Shown: positions 55,500-64,000, numbered from the stretch's first letter. The stretch: DNA of 64,000 bases from Bradyrhizobium sp. WSM1417 (GCF_000515415.1 NZ_KI911783.1:2904392-2968391), one strand, 5' to 3'. Notes: a model not told the origin generated them from the sequence alone. Made by a program: numbers and translations.

Positions 55500-55750
55500 T
55501 AACCATGTCGGATCGCCGGAAGATCGACCGTGCGGAGGTCGACTTAGCCGCCTACATTTTTGGAGATGGCGGCAGCCAACGTTGCCGCGTGTTCAACATC
55601 TCGGAGGACGGGGCGGGGATCGAGTTGCAGACGAAATTGCATATGCGTGCCACATTCAAGATGATGTTGGAAAGAGACCGTATCATCAGAGATTGTCGTC
55701 TGGTTTGGTGCAGCGAAACTCGCATCGGCGTTGTGTTCAAAACGGATTAA
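55496..55750 (+). CDS. PilZ-domain c-di-GMP-binding protein (84 aa)
   Basis: 84 residues and all PilZ: the RxxxR motif (R8-K-I-D-R12), a strand, then NISEDGAGIEL (the [D/N]xSxxG motif), a barrel and CRLVWCSETRIGVVF. Stand-alone PilZ proteins act as c-di-GMP receptors that alter motility or polysaccharide export through a partner. The preceding coiled-coil protein is a candidate partner because of the 4-bp overlap. Confidence 0.85.
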   Translation: MITMSDRRKIDRAEVDLAAYIFGDGGSQRCRVFNISEDGAGIELQTKLHMRATFKMMLERDRIIRDCRLVWCSETRIGVVFKTD

Positions 55751-55904
55751 GTCGGCTAGGCCCATCCGCCATCACCGCGGGATTTCGGTGCTATCGCGCC
55801 ATATCGGCCGGCCTGTCGCCCTGGTGAAGCGCGCGCAGAGATCTCCTCCAGGTTATCATCGTCTTCGGTCAAGACAAGAACGCTCTCAATTCGGATCTCG
55901 ATCA

Positions 55905-55995
55905 TGCCGGTTACCGCCGAGGGCGCGTGTCCGAAGGGGCCAATCGTAACCTCTGTCCGCGCTCCACTAGCGTTGCGGTGTACCAACCAGCGCCA
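55905..55995 (+). repeat. Dispersed repeat, copy B
   Basis: Partner of 3160-3250 (see that entry). Relative to copy A it lacks one base near 55967, which moves the shared peptide pattern into the frame of the gene that follows. Confidence 0.5.
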
Positions 55996-56223
55996 TCTGC
56001 GGCGCAACTGCAAGCCGCAATCGTTTCGACCGTAGGCTCAGTCTCCACTGCAAGTGCTGGACCATATGACTGGATGAGCAATAAACCATATGTTGCTTGC
56101 GCACAGCAGGCTTACAGCCACAGCCAGTTAGTTACCCAGTTCTGCGGTCATACGGCCGGTGTGATCGCCTACAACCGCGATCGTCGCGCTTGCTACAGGC
56201 AGAATGGCTACCCGGATGCCTAA
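55927..56223 (+). CDS. Hypothetical protein ending at the right ugd junction
   Basis: 98 residues; the first 30 derive from repeat copy B (CPRSTSVAVYQPAPSAA). The rest (GPYDWMSNKPYVACAQQAYSHSQLVTQFCGHTAGVIAYNRDRRACYRQNGYPDA) is rich in Tyr, Cys and Gln with three cysteines, like a small secreted or surface peptide, although no signal peptide remains in frame. Its stop codon lies 3 bp before ugd similarity resumes. Probably a truncated or fused frame; family unknown. Confidence 0.35.
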   Translation: MSEGANRNLCPRSTSVAVYQPAPSAAQLQAAIVSTVGSVSTASAGPYDWMSNKPYVACAQQAYSHSQLVTQFCGHTAGVIAYNRDRRACYRQNGYPDA

Positions 56224-56225
56224 CG

Positions 56226-56760
56226 TTGTTCACGCGGTGATCCGCGACTTCAAGTTCCCCGACCGCATCGTCCTCGGCACCGCCGACGAGTGCGGCCGCA
56301 AGGTGATGAGCGACAACTATGGGCCGCTCTCGCTGAACCAGGCGCCGCTGATGTTTACGGAACGCCGCACCGCCGAGATAATCAAATACGCCGCCAACGC
56401 ATTCGTCGCGACTATCACCTTCATCAACGAACTCCGCAGACGTCTCCGAAAAGTCCGCGCCAACGTGCAGGAGGTCGCGCGCGGCATCGGCCTGGAAAAC
56501 CGCGTCGGCGCCAAATTCGCATGCAGGTCCCGGGTTCGGCGGTCGTGCTCTCCGAAGGACACGAAGGCGCTGATCAAGATCGCGAAAAATCACGACGTGT
56601 CCTTGCATTGTCCTCGCGGTCAACGAGAACCGCAAGCGCGCGATGGCGCGAAAAGTGAGCCAGGCCCTCGGCGGCTCACTGGCGCGGCAAGACCACCGCC
56701 GTGCTCGGCTCACCTTCAAGCCGAATACCGACGACATGCGACGGCTTCGTCTATGAGAGC
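56226..56760 (+). pseudogene. ugd: UDP-glucose 6-dehydrogenase, middle and 3' part
   Basis: Begins VIRDFKFPDRIVLGTADECGRKVM, the segment that follows SNPEFLREGA in intact Ugd, and continues LNQAPLMFTERRTAEIIKYAANAFVAT, ITFINEL, NVQEVARGIGLENRVGAKF. It then breaks into other frames: PKDTKALIKIAKNHDVS, NRKRAMARKVSQALGG, and LTFKPNTDDMR. Similarity fades near 56760. The catalytic-cysteine region (normally FGGSCFPKD) is garbled to RRSCSPKD. With 49275-49722 it represents one gene opened by about 6.5 kb. Confidence 0.85.
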
Positions 56761-56918
56761 GTCTGACGGTCGTCCCAAGCTAAACTTAAGCTCGGCCGGA
56801 CAATGCGGAGTTGAGCGTCGCTTCCCCAATGAGGAGCGGACGGAATAGTCTTCAGTGTGGTATGCTGCTCGCCGGCGAGCATTTCGTTCATCAGCCTTGG
56901 CTTCCGATGAGGACGGTC

Positions 56919-57809
56919 ATGACCGAAGACACGCACACGATCCGCAGCGGTCGGCTCACCGCGACCATCAAGGCGCAAGGCGCGGAGATGTGTTCGCTGG
57001 CGAGCGATGCCGGCATCGAGTTCGTCTGGCAGGCGGAGCCGGCCTGGCCGCGTCATGCGCCGCTGCTGTTTCCGATCGTCGGGCGTCTCGCCAAAGACGA
57101 ATTGCGGCACCGGGGCAGGACCTACCGGCTGACCCAGCACGGCTTCGCGCGTGACAGCCGCTTTGCGTGGGCGGAACGTGGCGAAAGTCGCTGTGTCCTG
57201 GTGCTCGAAGACAGCGATACGACGCGCGCGCTCTACCCCTTCGCGTTCCGCCTGACGGCAACCTATGCGCTCGACGAATCCGGTCTCGATGTTTCACTCG
57301 TGGTCGCGAACACCGGCAAGGAGATGTTGCCGGCCTCGCTCGGCGGCCATCCCGCTTTCAACTGGCCGCTACAACCGGGACTGGCGAAGGAGAGTTACGC
57401 GCTGAGCTTCGCGAACGCAGAGCCATCTCCCGTCCGCCGTCTCGACGGCGGCTTGCTGCGTCCGGTAACAGAGCCGAGCCCGATCAAAGGCTCCGTGTTG
57501 CCTTTGTCCGAATCCCTGTTCGTCGACGACGCAATCATCTTCGATCGGATCGCGAGCAATTCAGTCCGCTATGCCGCGGAGCAGGGCGCCTTCACCGGGC
57601 CGTGGTTGAAAATGTCATGGCACGGCTTTCGCGAGCTTGGCGTCTGGTCGAAACCATCGGGCGCGCCGTTCCTCTGCATCGAGCCCTGGCGCGGCTATGC
57701 CAGTCCCGCCGGCTTCGACGGCGAGTTCAGCGACAAGCCGGGCCTGATGCACATCGCGCCCGGGACGGAAGAGCAATTGTCATTTCGGATTGAGGTTGGA
57801 TCGTCCTGA
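56919..57809 (+). CDS. Aldose 1-epimerase family protein (galactose mutarotase-like)
   Basis: 296 residues from MTEDTHTIRSG with GAGGAC just upstream. Landmarks: FVWQAEPAWPRHAPLLFPIVGRL, QHGFARDSRFAW, SLGGHPAFNWPL, CIEPWRGYASP and a late GLMHIAPG. This is the LacX/YeaD-like branch of the mutarotase fold. It would interconvert alpha and beta anomers of a hexose; the true sugar is unknown. It is the first clearly intact housekeeping-type gene right of the ugd remnant. Confidence 0.88.
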   Translation: MTEDTHTIRSGRLTATIKAQGAEMCSLASDAGIEFVWQAEPAWPRHAPLLFPIVGRLAKDELRHRGRTYRLTQHGFARDSRFAWAERGESRCVLVLEDSDTTRALYPFAFRLTATYALDESGLDVSLVVANTGKEMLPASLGGHPAFNWPLQPGLAKESYALSFANAEPSPVRRLDGGLLRPVTEPSPIKGSVLPLSESLFVDDAIIFDRIASNSVRYAAEQGAFTGPWLKMSWHGFRELGVWSKPSGAPFLCIEPWRGYASPAGFDGEFSDKPGLMHIAPGTEEQLSFRIEVGSS

Positions 57810-57839
57810 GGCCGGACGGCCTTCGCGCATCTCGAGTTC

Positions 57840-58688
57840 TCAGACCTCGATCCGCGTGAGGTCCTCGCCGAGCACGACAGGACCCGAATAGTCCCGCCTG
57901 ACATCCGCAAGCAGCGCGTTCAGCATGGAATCGTCAGTGCGAGGCCGGTGATGGGTCAGCGCGAGCTTCCTGACGCCGGCCTTGGCCGCGACCTTGCCGA
58001 CTGTATCGCCGCAGGCCATCGTGAATTTCGCAAGCCGGCGCAGGTGCTCGTTGTCGATCTCCGGCGTGGCGAGGAAGCAGCACTGGACCAGCAGGTCAGC
58101 CCCCTCAGCCAGTCGCTCGAGACCGGGGCAGGGCACCGTGTCGCCGGAAATTGCGATGACCTTGCCCTCGGCCTCGAAGCGATAGCCGAGACACATCCAG
58201 CGTGCGAGGAAGGCCGGGGACATGTCGAGGCCGTCGCCATGCGAGACGAGTTCGGCGCTGATCTTCCAGCGCCCGGTGTCGAGAACGGGGCCGGGTATGA
58301 TGTCGGTCGCGACGACCGGTTTCCAACCGCCGAAGCTCGGCTCGCCCTGATCGCGCCAGGCGATGTCCTTGTCGTAGACCTGCGTGACCAGCGTATTGAC
58401 GAGCCGTTCGGTATCCGGCGGACCATAGATGCGCAGATCGTCCTTGCGCCCGTGCAACCATGAATTGAGCATCACGTCGTAGAGGTCGCCGATGTGGTCG
58501 AAATGGTGATGGGTGAGAAAGACCGTATTGATGGAGCCGAGCGGCACGCCAGCCTTGCTGAGCTGCACCATGACGCCGCGGCCTGCGTCGATCAGGATGT
58601 TTTCCTCGCCGAGCCTGATCAGCGTGGTCGTCGCCATGCGGCGCGGGTCCGGGCGCGGGCCGCCGGTGCCGAGCAGGATGACTTCCAT
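57840..58688 (-). CDS. MBL-fold metallohydrolase (RNase Z-like)
   Basis: 282 residues: LLGTGGPRPDPRRM at the start, LIDAGRG, TH60-H-H62-F-D64-H65 (the HxHxDH metal motif), late SGDTVP and LTHHRP. The order matches RNase Z/arylsulfatase-like members of the metallo-beta-lactamase fold. Glycine- and metal-site residues are intact. tRNA 3'-processing cannot be claimed, since no exosite arm is visible. It converges with the epimerase gene. Confidence 0.88.
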   Translation of the reverse strand: MEVILLGTGGPRPDPRRMATTTLIRLGEENILIDAGRGVMVQLSKAGVPLGSINTVFLTHHHFDHIGDLYDVMLNSWLHGRKDDLRIYGPPDTERLVNTLVTQVYDKDIAWRDQGEPSFGGWKPVVATDIIPGPVLDTGRWKISAELVSHGDGLDMSPAFLARWMCLGYRFEAEGKVIAISGDTVPCPGLERLAEGADLLVQCCFLATPEIDNEHLRRLAKFTMACGDTVGKVAAKAGVRKLALTHHRPRTDDSMLNALLADVRRDYSGPVVLGEDLTRIEV

Positions 58689-58935
58689 GGCGCCACCTCC
58701 TGGGGGCAGACTTTTCGGGCGTTACAGTAGATTTGAAGCTCTTGGCATGGCAAGCGGCCGCGGGATGGGCTTCAGCCCGCACAACAGCCGCTCGTACGGG
58801 GCTCCCGAACATGCTGCGCGAGATGAGAAGTGTGGGCCAATTCATACTTAATCCAGCTGGATCGTGACCAATGTTGTTTGGGCGCGCTAACGCGCCTAGT
58901 ATTGCAGCAGGCAATTCGAGGGGGCTCGAACAGTC
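58689..58935. promoter_or_regulatory. Divergent promoter region with a short palindrome
   Basis: 247 bp between the MBL hydrolase and the response regulator. GGCGCG-CTAA-CGCGCC at 58881-58896 is a perfect 6-bp inverted repeat about 40 bp before the regulator start. It could be the regulator's own operator. Confidence 0.35.
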
Positions 58936-59748
58936 GTGAATGTACGTTCACAGGGCGGCGCGCTCGGCGACCTGAGCTTCCAGGTCGGCCCACAAGCACA
59001 CAGGACATCCAACATCGTGGCTGATTCCTCAGGTCAGGAATTGCGTGTCGCTGGCCGGGAGCGACTGATCGTCGTCGAGGACGATCCGGTGACGCGGACG
59101 ATGCTGGTCGGTTATTTCAGCGAGAACAATTTCGACGTGGTCGGCGCCGGCTCCTGCGCCGAATGCCGCCAGGCGCTGCGGACGCGGACCGATCTCGTCT
59201 TCCTCGACGTGCAACTGCCCGACGGCGACGGCTTCGATCTCGCCAAGGAGATCCAGGCGACGAGCAATGCGGGCATCATCTTCGTGACCCGCCGCGACAC
59301 CGACGTCGATCGCATCCTCGGCCTTGAGGTTGCGGGCGACCACTACGTCACCAAGCCGATCAATTTGCGCGACCTGCTCGCGCGCGCGCGAAGCGTGCTG
59401 CGACGGCGCTCGATCGACCGCAAGGCGGCGCGCACCCACAATTCGATCGCCTTTGGCGACTGGATCATCGACCTGACGCGGCGCGAGCTGCTCGGCAGCG
59501 ACGGCAAGCCGGTGGCGCTGACGCGCGCCGAATTCGACCTGCTCGCGGCGCTTGTCGGTGCCGACGGCAGGCCGCTCAGCCGCGACTATCTGATCGAGGT
59601 CGTCAGCAACCGCCAGGCCGAGGTCGACATCCGCACTGTCGATGCCCTGGTGGCGAGGCTGCGCCGCAAGCTCGTCGGCAGCGGCACGCCCGTCATCACC
59701 ACGGTCACCGGCGTCGGCTACAAGCTCGCGCTGAGCGAGCGGCTCTAG
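58936..59748 (+). CDS. OmpR-family response regulator (TorR-like)
   Basis: 270 residues from GTG (GAGGGGG upstream; a GTG at 59017 would drop 27). Receiver domain: acidic pair D49-D50, phosphoacceptor D91 in VFLDVQLPDGDG, T118, K140 in YVTKP. C-terminal winged helix: LTRAEFDLLAALVGADGRPLSRDYLIEVV, IRTVDALVARLRRKL, ITTVTGVGYKLA. The usual GADDYVTKP reads AGDHYVTKP. No histidine kinase is adjacent, so it is an orphan in this window. A dimeric DNA-binding activator or repressor; targets unknown. Confidence 0.92.
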   Translation: MNVRSQGGALGDLSFQVGPQAHRTSNIVADSSGQELRVAGRERLIVVEDDPVTRTMLVGYFSENNFDVVGAGSCAECRQALRTRTDLVFLDVQLPDGDGFDLAKEIQATSNAGIIFVTRRDTDVDRILGLEVAGDHYVTKPINLRDLLARARSVLRRRSIDRKAARTHNSIAFGDWIIDLTRRELLGSDGKPVALTRAEFDLLAALVGADGRPLSRDYLIEVVSNRQAEVDIRTVDALVARLRRKLVGSGTPVITTVTGVGYKLALSERL

Positions 59749-59790
59749 ACTCGGGCGCAGCACAAAATGGTGCCGGCGGCGCCAACGGGT

Positions 59791-59892
59791 TCAGCCACTG
59801 AAACCGACGAGGAACCGAATCGCGAGAAAGGCCGACAAGGCCACGGCGCCGGTCGCGACGATTGCAAACAAAACTCTCAAACTATTGTGCAT
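59791..59892 (-). CDS. Putative 33-residue membrane peptide
   Basis: MHNSLRVLFAIVATGAVALS... continues as one hydrophobic helix and ends VGFSG. Only a weak AGAG site precedes it. It follows the lytic transglycosylase gene on the same strand by 21 bp, which adds some support. Confidence 0.4.
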   Translation of the reverse strand: MHNSLRVLFAIVATGAVALSAFLAIRFLVGFSG

Positions 59893-59913
59893 GATCTCTA
59901 TTCAGGTTCGGTT

Positions 59914-60780
59914 TCAAAGTTCGGTTTCAAAAATGTCGTTCGTCCAACCGCTGCTCGTCTCACGGCAGGCACTTCTATTGGCGTGATGCCACCCGTTTCC
60001 ACTTGGCTTCGACGCGGCCTTGATGAGGCGGACCCGGGCTTCCTGTGCTGCCCAATATGCCCTGCTCGCGACCGCCGTGCCTTGACGGTAACGCGCGTAA
60101 ACGTCCTTCGGCCGTGCCGGTCCCTTTTGATTGTGCGCTGACCTCTGATGGTCCGCTGACTTCGAGACGGTGGGCGGCGTAGTTGGCGCCGGTGCTACAT
60201 CTGGGACGGCCGCAGCCTGGCTTCCCACGCTCGTCGAGTTCATGGAGACAGGACGATTGCGGGCGCGATGACAATAGACCTGGGAGCGCGGAGTCATGGA
60301 CTCCTCGTCATGACCTGCTCGATATTTCATCAGGGCACGGCAAAGGTCCCCGCCTGCCAGGCGCCATGCGCGGCTCAGATAGAGAAAGCCGTAGTGGATG
60401 TTGATATCGGGCTCTGCGAGCTCTGCGTTATTTCCCCGGAATCCGAGCATTGCTGCCGTTTCGGGCCGAACCTGCATGAGGCCGATCTCGCCGACGGCGC
60501 CAATGGTGGCCGGATTGTATCCGCTTTCAACGAAGACGACGGCCTCCGCGATGTCCGCGGGCAGATCGGTCTTGGCCGTTTCTCTTTCGACGATTTTTCG
60601 GATTGCCGCCCGCGATGCCGGCGTCTCTCCAGCGCCGAGATCTGCATTGTGGCCGCCAGCCGCCAACGCCGGTTCCGCGTCGTTCTGAGCGTGCACGGAG
60701 GGGGATGCCAACCAAAGCACAGCGATCGCAACGTGTGTCCACGTCGCGCGGGCATTGATGTGTGCTCGATCCCGCAGCAT
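59914..60780 (-). CDS. Secreted lytic transglycosylase (SLT domain)
   Basis: 288 residues. Signal peptide about 14-31 (VAIAVLWLASPSVHA). SLT core: IVERETAKTDLPADIAEAVVFVE85SGYNP with the catalytic Glu, then GAVGEIGLMQVRPETAAMLGF, INIHYGFLYLSRAW and RALMKYRAGH. A long low-complexity tail (about 185-288) rich in Pro, Ala and basic residues follows, possibly cell-wall associated. It cleaves peptidoglycan glycan strands to 1,6-anhydro ends in the periplasm. Confidence 0.9.
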   Translation of the reverse strand: MLRDRAHINARATWTHVAIAVLWLASPSVHAQNDAEPALAAGGHNADLGAGETPASRAAIRKIVERETAKTDLPADIAEAVVFVESGYNPATIGAVGEIGLMQVRPETAAMLGFRGNNAELAEPDINIHYGFLYLSRAWRLAGGDLCRALMKYRAGHDEESMTPRSQVYCHRARNRPVSMNSTSVGSQAAAVPDVAPAPTTPPTVSKSADHQRSAHNQKGPARPKDVYARYRQGTAVASRAYWAAQEARVRLIKAASKPSGNGWHHANRSACRETSSGWTNDIFETEL

Positions 60781-60876
60781 GGAGCAGGTATTATCTCTTT
60801 CGAGTTAACAACCGATTTTCTAACGGCCCGGGGCGCGGCCCGGCTCGGACGGCGAGCGGCCAGAGGCGCCATGAGG

Positions 60877-62019
60877 CTATCGCGACCGCGAGCTCTGGTC
60901 GGTTGATGTGCCTGGCGCAGCCCCGGCCAATTTGTCGTCGACCGCATAGAGCGTGCAGGTGGGCGACCATTTTGTGCAGGCGCCAAGTGAATCGCGCTGG
61001 GCGTCGTCGGCCGTCGCCCGCCCCGAACGCCAGCCGTAACCGCCGTTCGGCGACACCGCAAAAGCCTTGTGCGGCATCGTGCTGGCGAGATAGCGCGCGA
61101 ACTCGGCCCGCGCGGCCTCGCTGAGCTGGCCTGGCGGCGGGAGCGGATCGGGCGGGCTCAGGACGTCGTGGCCGAGACCTCGCTCGCGCAGGAAGGCGTC
61201 GAGATACGGCGTCCATTGCGGACGGCTCACCACCGAATAGACATAGTGGCCATCGTCGCCGTAAGGCGTCGCTGCGACGAATTTCGCGTTGCCGCCGCTG
61301 GCGCGAAATCCGTCATGGAGGCGGCGCGCGAGGTCGGGACCGAAGTAGGAATCGTTGCTGGCATAGACCCACAGCATCGGCGCGCGCGAGGTCTTGCCGA
61401 ACGTGGCGAAGGCCTGCACCAGCCCGTTCGGATTGCAGACGTCGTCGTCGTCGCGCGAGCCGCGCCCGCCGGCAAAGCTGATCGCGGCGGCGAGACCCGC
61501 TGGCGCCTGCGCGGTCAACGCGACAGTGGCGAACCCGCCGGCGGAATGGCCGGCTGCGATCATGCCCGAGGTGGTGACGTCGGCCCTGCGCGCCATCGCC
61601 TCGATCGCCGCGCGCAAATCCGCCACCGCGACCGCCGCGGCCGGCAGATAAGCGGCATTGGCGCAGCCGCCGACGCTGTCGACGCGCCCGCCGGCCGAGG
61701 TGCCGTAGCCGCGCCGCATCACGATCAGCGCGGCAAAGCCGCGTCGGGCATATTCGAGAGCGATGCCGTAATATTTGTGCGCGGACATCGTCGCGCGATC
61801 GTCAAAACTGCGCGGCGAGCCGTGGCTGAGCAGCGCCAGCGGATAGCGCCTGGTCCCGGCCGGCCGCACCAGGAACGCCTCCAGCCCCTGCGGTCCGGCC
61901 TCGGCCATCGGGATGCGCAAATCCTCGGTGTAGAACTCCGCGGCGATCGCATCGGGCGCGATGCCCGCCGTCGCAAGCCAGGCCACCAGAACAACCAGAA
62001 GCCTCTGAAACAGCGTCAT
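60877..62019 (-). CDS. Secreted alpha/beta hydrolase
   Basis: 380 residues from MTLFQRLLVVLVAWLATAGIA, a signal peptide ending AIA; the longer frame to 62058 would precede it with non-signal sequence. Dienelactone-hydrolase/prolyl-oligopeptidase-like core: LALLSHGSPRS (oxyanion loop), RRGYGTSAG, nucleophile Ser in AAGHSAGGFAT, acid in YASNDSYF, His in YGDDGHYVYS. Cysteines (GGCANAA, DDVCNPN, GACTKWSPTC) suggest disulfides in the periplasm. Ester or peptide substrate unknown. Confidence 0.88.
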   Translation of the reverse strand: MTLFQRLLVVLVAWLATAGIAPDAIAAEFYTEDLRIPMAEAGPQGLEAFLVRPAGTRRYPLALLSHGSPRSFDDRATMSAHKYYGIALEYARRGFAALIVMRRGYGTSAGGRVDSVGGCANAAYLPAAAVAVADLRAAIEAMARRADVTTSGMIAAGHSAGGFATVALTAQAPAGLAAAISFAGGRGSRDDDDVCNPNGLVQAFATFGKTSRAPMLWVYASNDSYFGPDLARRLHDGFRASGGNAKFVAATPYGDDGHYVYSVVSRPQWTPYLDAFLRERGLGHDVLSPPDPLPPPGQLSEAARAEFARYLASTMPHKAFAVSPNGGYGWRSGRATADDAQRDSLGACTKWSPTCTLYAVDDKLAGAAPGTSTDQSSRSR

Positions 62020-62162
62020 GCCCCGACTCGAAAAGCCCCGATCGAAAGACCATAGCATGATCTCAGGAACGGCCGCCCCATCGCGCGTGTTGTGCTCTTG
62101 GCGGGGCCTTGGCCGATGCTATGGTATTGCGCAAATCTCTACGACAGGACGAGGTATATCCA

Positions 62163-63809
62163 GTGGCTGATGTTCATCCCGCGGCGGGCAAGCAGGCCTC
62201 GCCGGACGCGCTCACCAACGTTCCGCGGCTGGTGACGGCCTATTTCGCCGGGAAGCCGGATGTCGCGGATCCCGCGCAGCGGGTGGCGTTCGGCACCTCC
62301 GGCCATCGCGGCACCTCGTTCAAGACCAGCTTCAACGAGGGCCATATCCTCGCGACGACGCAGGCAATCTGTGATTACCGACGTGAAAAGGGGCTGACCG
62401 GTCCGCTCTTCATCGGCATCGACACCCATGCGCTGGCCGAGCCGGCGCTGGTCAGCGCCGTCGAGGTGTTCGCGGCCAACGGCGTCGATATCATGATCGA
62501 CAAGGACGGCGGCTACACGCCGACGCCAGTGATCTCGCACGCGATCCTGACCTACAACAGGGGCCGCAGCTCGGGCCTCGCCGACGGCGTCGTCGTCACG
62601 CCCTCGCACAATCCGCCCGAGGACGGCGGCTACAAATACAATCCGCCGCATGGTGGACCGGCCGACACCGACGCGACCTCCGTGATCGAGAAGCGGGCCA
62701 ATGCCTATCTCGCCGACGGCTTGAAGGGCGTGAACCGCATCGACTATGCCAGGGCACGCAAAGCTGCGAACGTCCACGCCTATGACTACGTCACACCCTA
62801 TGTCGCCGATCTCGGCAACGTGGTCGATCTCGACCTGGTCAAATCCGCCGGCGTCAATATCGGCATCGATCCGCTCGGCGGCGCCGCCGTGCATTACTGG
62901 CATCCGATCATCGAGCGCTACGGCCTGAAGGCGACCGTGGTGAACGAGGCAATCGACCCGACGTTCCGCTTCATGACGGTGGACTGGGACGGCAAGATCC
63001 GCATGGACTGCTCCTCGCCTTACGCGATGGCGAGCCTGATCGCGATGCGCGACCGCTTCGACGTCGCTTTTGCCAACGACACCGACGCGGACCGCCACGG
63101 CATCGTGACGCGCACCGGCGGCTTAATGAATCCGAACCATTATCTCGCGACCGCGATCTCCTACCTGTTCGCGCACCGCCCGAACTGGGGCAAGGACGCC
63201 GCGATCGGCAAGACCGTGGTGTCGAGCTCGATCATCGACCGCGTCGCGAAAAAACTCGGCCGCAAGCTGGTCGAGACGCCGGTCGGCTTCAAATGGTTCG
63301 TCGATGGCCTGCTCACGGGCGGCTTCGGCTTCGGCGGCGAGGAGAGTGCAGGCGCCTCGTTCCTGCGCCGCGACGGCACGGTGTGGACCACCGACAAGGA
63401 CGGCATCATCCTCGGCCTGCTCGCGGCCGAGATCATGGCGAAGACCGGCCGCGATCCGAGCCAGCTCTTCAACGACCTCACCGCCGAGTTCGGCGTGCCC
63501 CATTACGCGCGCATCGACGTCGCCGCCACCACGCCGCAGAAAAACATCCTGAAGTCCGTCACGCCCGAGCAGCTCGGCCTGAAGGATCTCGCCGGCGATC
63601 CCGTCCGCGCCACCCTGAGCAAGGCCCCCGGCAACGGGCAGCCGTTCGGCGGCATCAAGGTCGAAACCGATTTCGGCTGGTTCGCCGCGAGGCCCTCGGG
63701 CACCGAAGACGTCTACAAGATCTACGCGGAGAGTTTTCGCAGCCCCGAGCACCTAATGCGAATTCAGCAGGAGGCTCAGGCGGGATTGGCGAAGGTGTTC
63801 GGGGCCTAG
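62163..63809 (+). CDS. pgm: Phosphoglucomutase (alpha-D-glucose phosphate-specific)
   Basis: 548 residues from GTG (GAGG 10 nt before; the frame to 62109 is longer but unsupported). [11 protein letters not shown] near the start, phosphoserine loop VVTPS148HNPPEDGG, metal loop [11 protein letters not shown], sugar-binding [14 protein letters not shown] and phosphate-binding [12 protein letters not shown]. It converts glucose-6-P to glucose-1-P, the precursor of UDP-glucose for the polysaccharide locus. Full-length and intact. Confidence 0.95.
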   Translation: MADVHPAAGKQASPDALTNVPRLVTAYFAGKPDVADPAQRVAFGTSGHRGTSFKTSFNEGHILATTQAICDYRREKGLTGPLFIGIDTHALAEPALVSAVEVFAANGVDIMIDKDGGYTPTPVISHAILTYNRGRSSGLADGVVVTPSHNPPEDGGYKYNPPHGGPADTDATSVIEKRANAYLADGLKGVNRIDYARARKAANVHAYDYVTPYVADLGNVVDLDLVKSAGVNIGIDPLGGAAVHYWHPIIERYGLKATVVNEAIDPTFRFMTVDWDGKIRMDCSSPYAMASLIAMRDRFDVAFANDTDADRHGIVTRTGGLMNPNHYLATAISYLFAHRPNWGKDAAIGKTVVSSSIIDRVAKKLGRKLVETPVGFKWFVDGLLTGGFGFGGEESAGASFLRRDGTVWTTDKDGIILGLLAAEIMAKTGRDPSQLFNDLTAEFGVPHYARIDVAATTPQKNILKSVTPEQLGLKDLAGDPVRATLSKAPGNGQPFGGIKVETDFGWFAARPSGTEDVYKIYAESFRSPEHLMRIQQEAQAGLAKVFGA

Positions 63810-64000
63810 TCGTCGAGCCAAAGCGACGCTGCCACTGCTCCTCCAGGGGGAGACCCGCCGCATCAACAGCTGTCATCACCCGCGAAATGTTTAGACCGGA
63901 GACATAGCTGACGCTTGTTCGGACACATCACTGACAGGTTGGCCACTGGTCAAGTCGATTGATGCGACCTGCCAACTGGCGAAGAAGATTCCGTAATGGC
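63810..64000. other. Downstream of pgm; possible IS end
   Basis: No gene complete here. Phrases such as TGTTCGGACACATCACTGACAG resemble the outer end of rhizobial insertion sequences, and an ATG sits at 63996, so an IS may start at the window edge. Not testable within the window. Confidence 0.25.

Noticed and set aside
1-64000. tRNA, rRNA, CRISPR array or replication origin
   Set aside because: Reading both strands I found no cloverleaf with conserved TTCGA arm, no rRNA core sequence, no regularly spaced short repeats and no iteron/DnaA-box cluster.

Overview
The window reads as chromosome of a GC-rich alphaproteobacterium. Bradyrhizobium or a close relative in the Nitrobacteraceae is the best guess. 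This rests on codon use, on many tiny proteins of a style I recognise from that genus, on IS630/IS66/IS1182 remnants and on the organisation of the sugar genes. It is inference; no rRNA or tRNA is present to settle it.

The core (about 14-49 kb) is a surface-polysaccharide locus. It holds a polyprenyl-phosphate sugar-1-phosphate transferase that primes the lipid carrier, a Wzc/ExoP-type chain-length tyrosine kinase, a Wzy-like polymerase, two Wzx-like flippases and four family-4 glycosyltransferases. Four acyltransferase-3 membrane proteins and a pyruvyl transferase would decorate the polymer. Two clan GH-A glycanases follow; one is a 1303-residue type I secreted protein with tandem 498-bp repeats. 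At 44.5-49.1 kb lies a nucleotide-sugar block: a UDP-sugar 4-epimerase, a bifunctional ManC, Gmd and Fcl. The last three form a complete GDP-mannose to GDP-L-fucose route. The product is predicted to be an acylated, pyruvylated polymer containing fucose or another 6-deoxyhexose. No Wza-type outer-membrane exporter and no exosortase is in the window, although two PEP-CTERM proteins flank the locus.

The left arm (1-14 kb) is accessory and decayed. It has small secreted or one-helix proteins, an NTF2-like pair with one frameshifted, a frameshifted Abi-alpha (DUF4393) gene, an orphan Flp pilin, an IS630 element with intact ends but a broken transposase frame, and an excisionase-like gene followed by a truncated tyrosine integrase.

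At 49.3-56.8 kb a UDP-glucose dehydrogenase pseudogene is split in two. Its halves match adjacent parts of the protein and are separated by about 6.5 kb. The intervening DNA carries IS66, IS1182 and coat-protein-like fragments together with apparently intact small genes (a NYN-domain protein and a PilZ pair).

The right arm (56.9-63.8 kb) looks like ordinary chromosome: aldose-1-epimerase-like protein, MBL-fold hydrolase, OmpR-type response regulator, lytic transglycosylase, alpha/beta hydrolase and phosphoglucomutase. Phosphoglucomutase would supply glucose-1-phosphate for sugar nucleotides.
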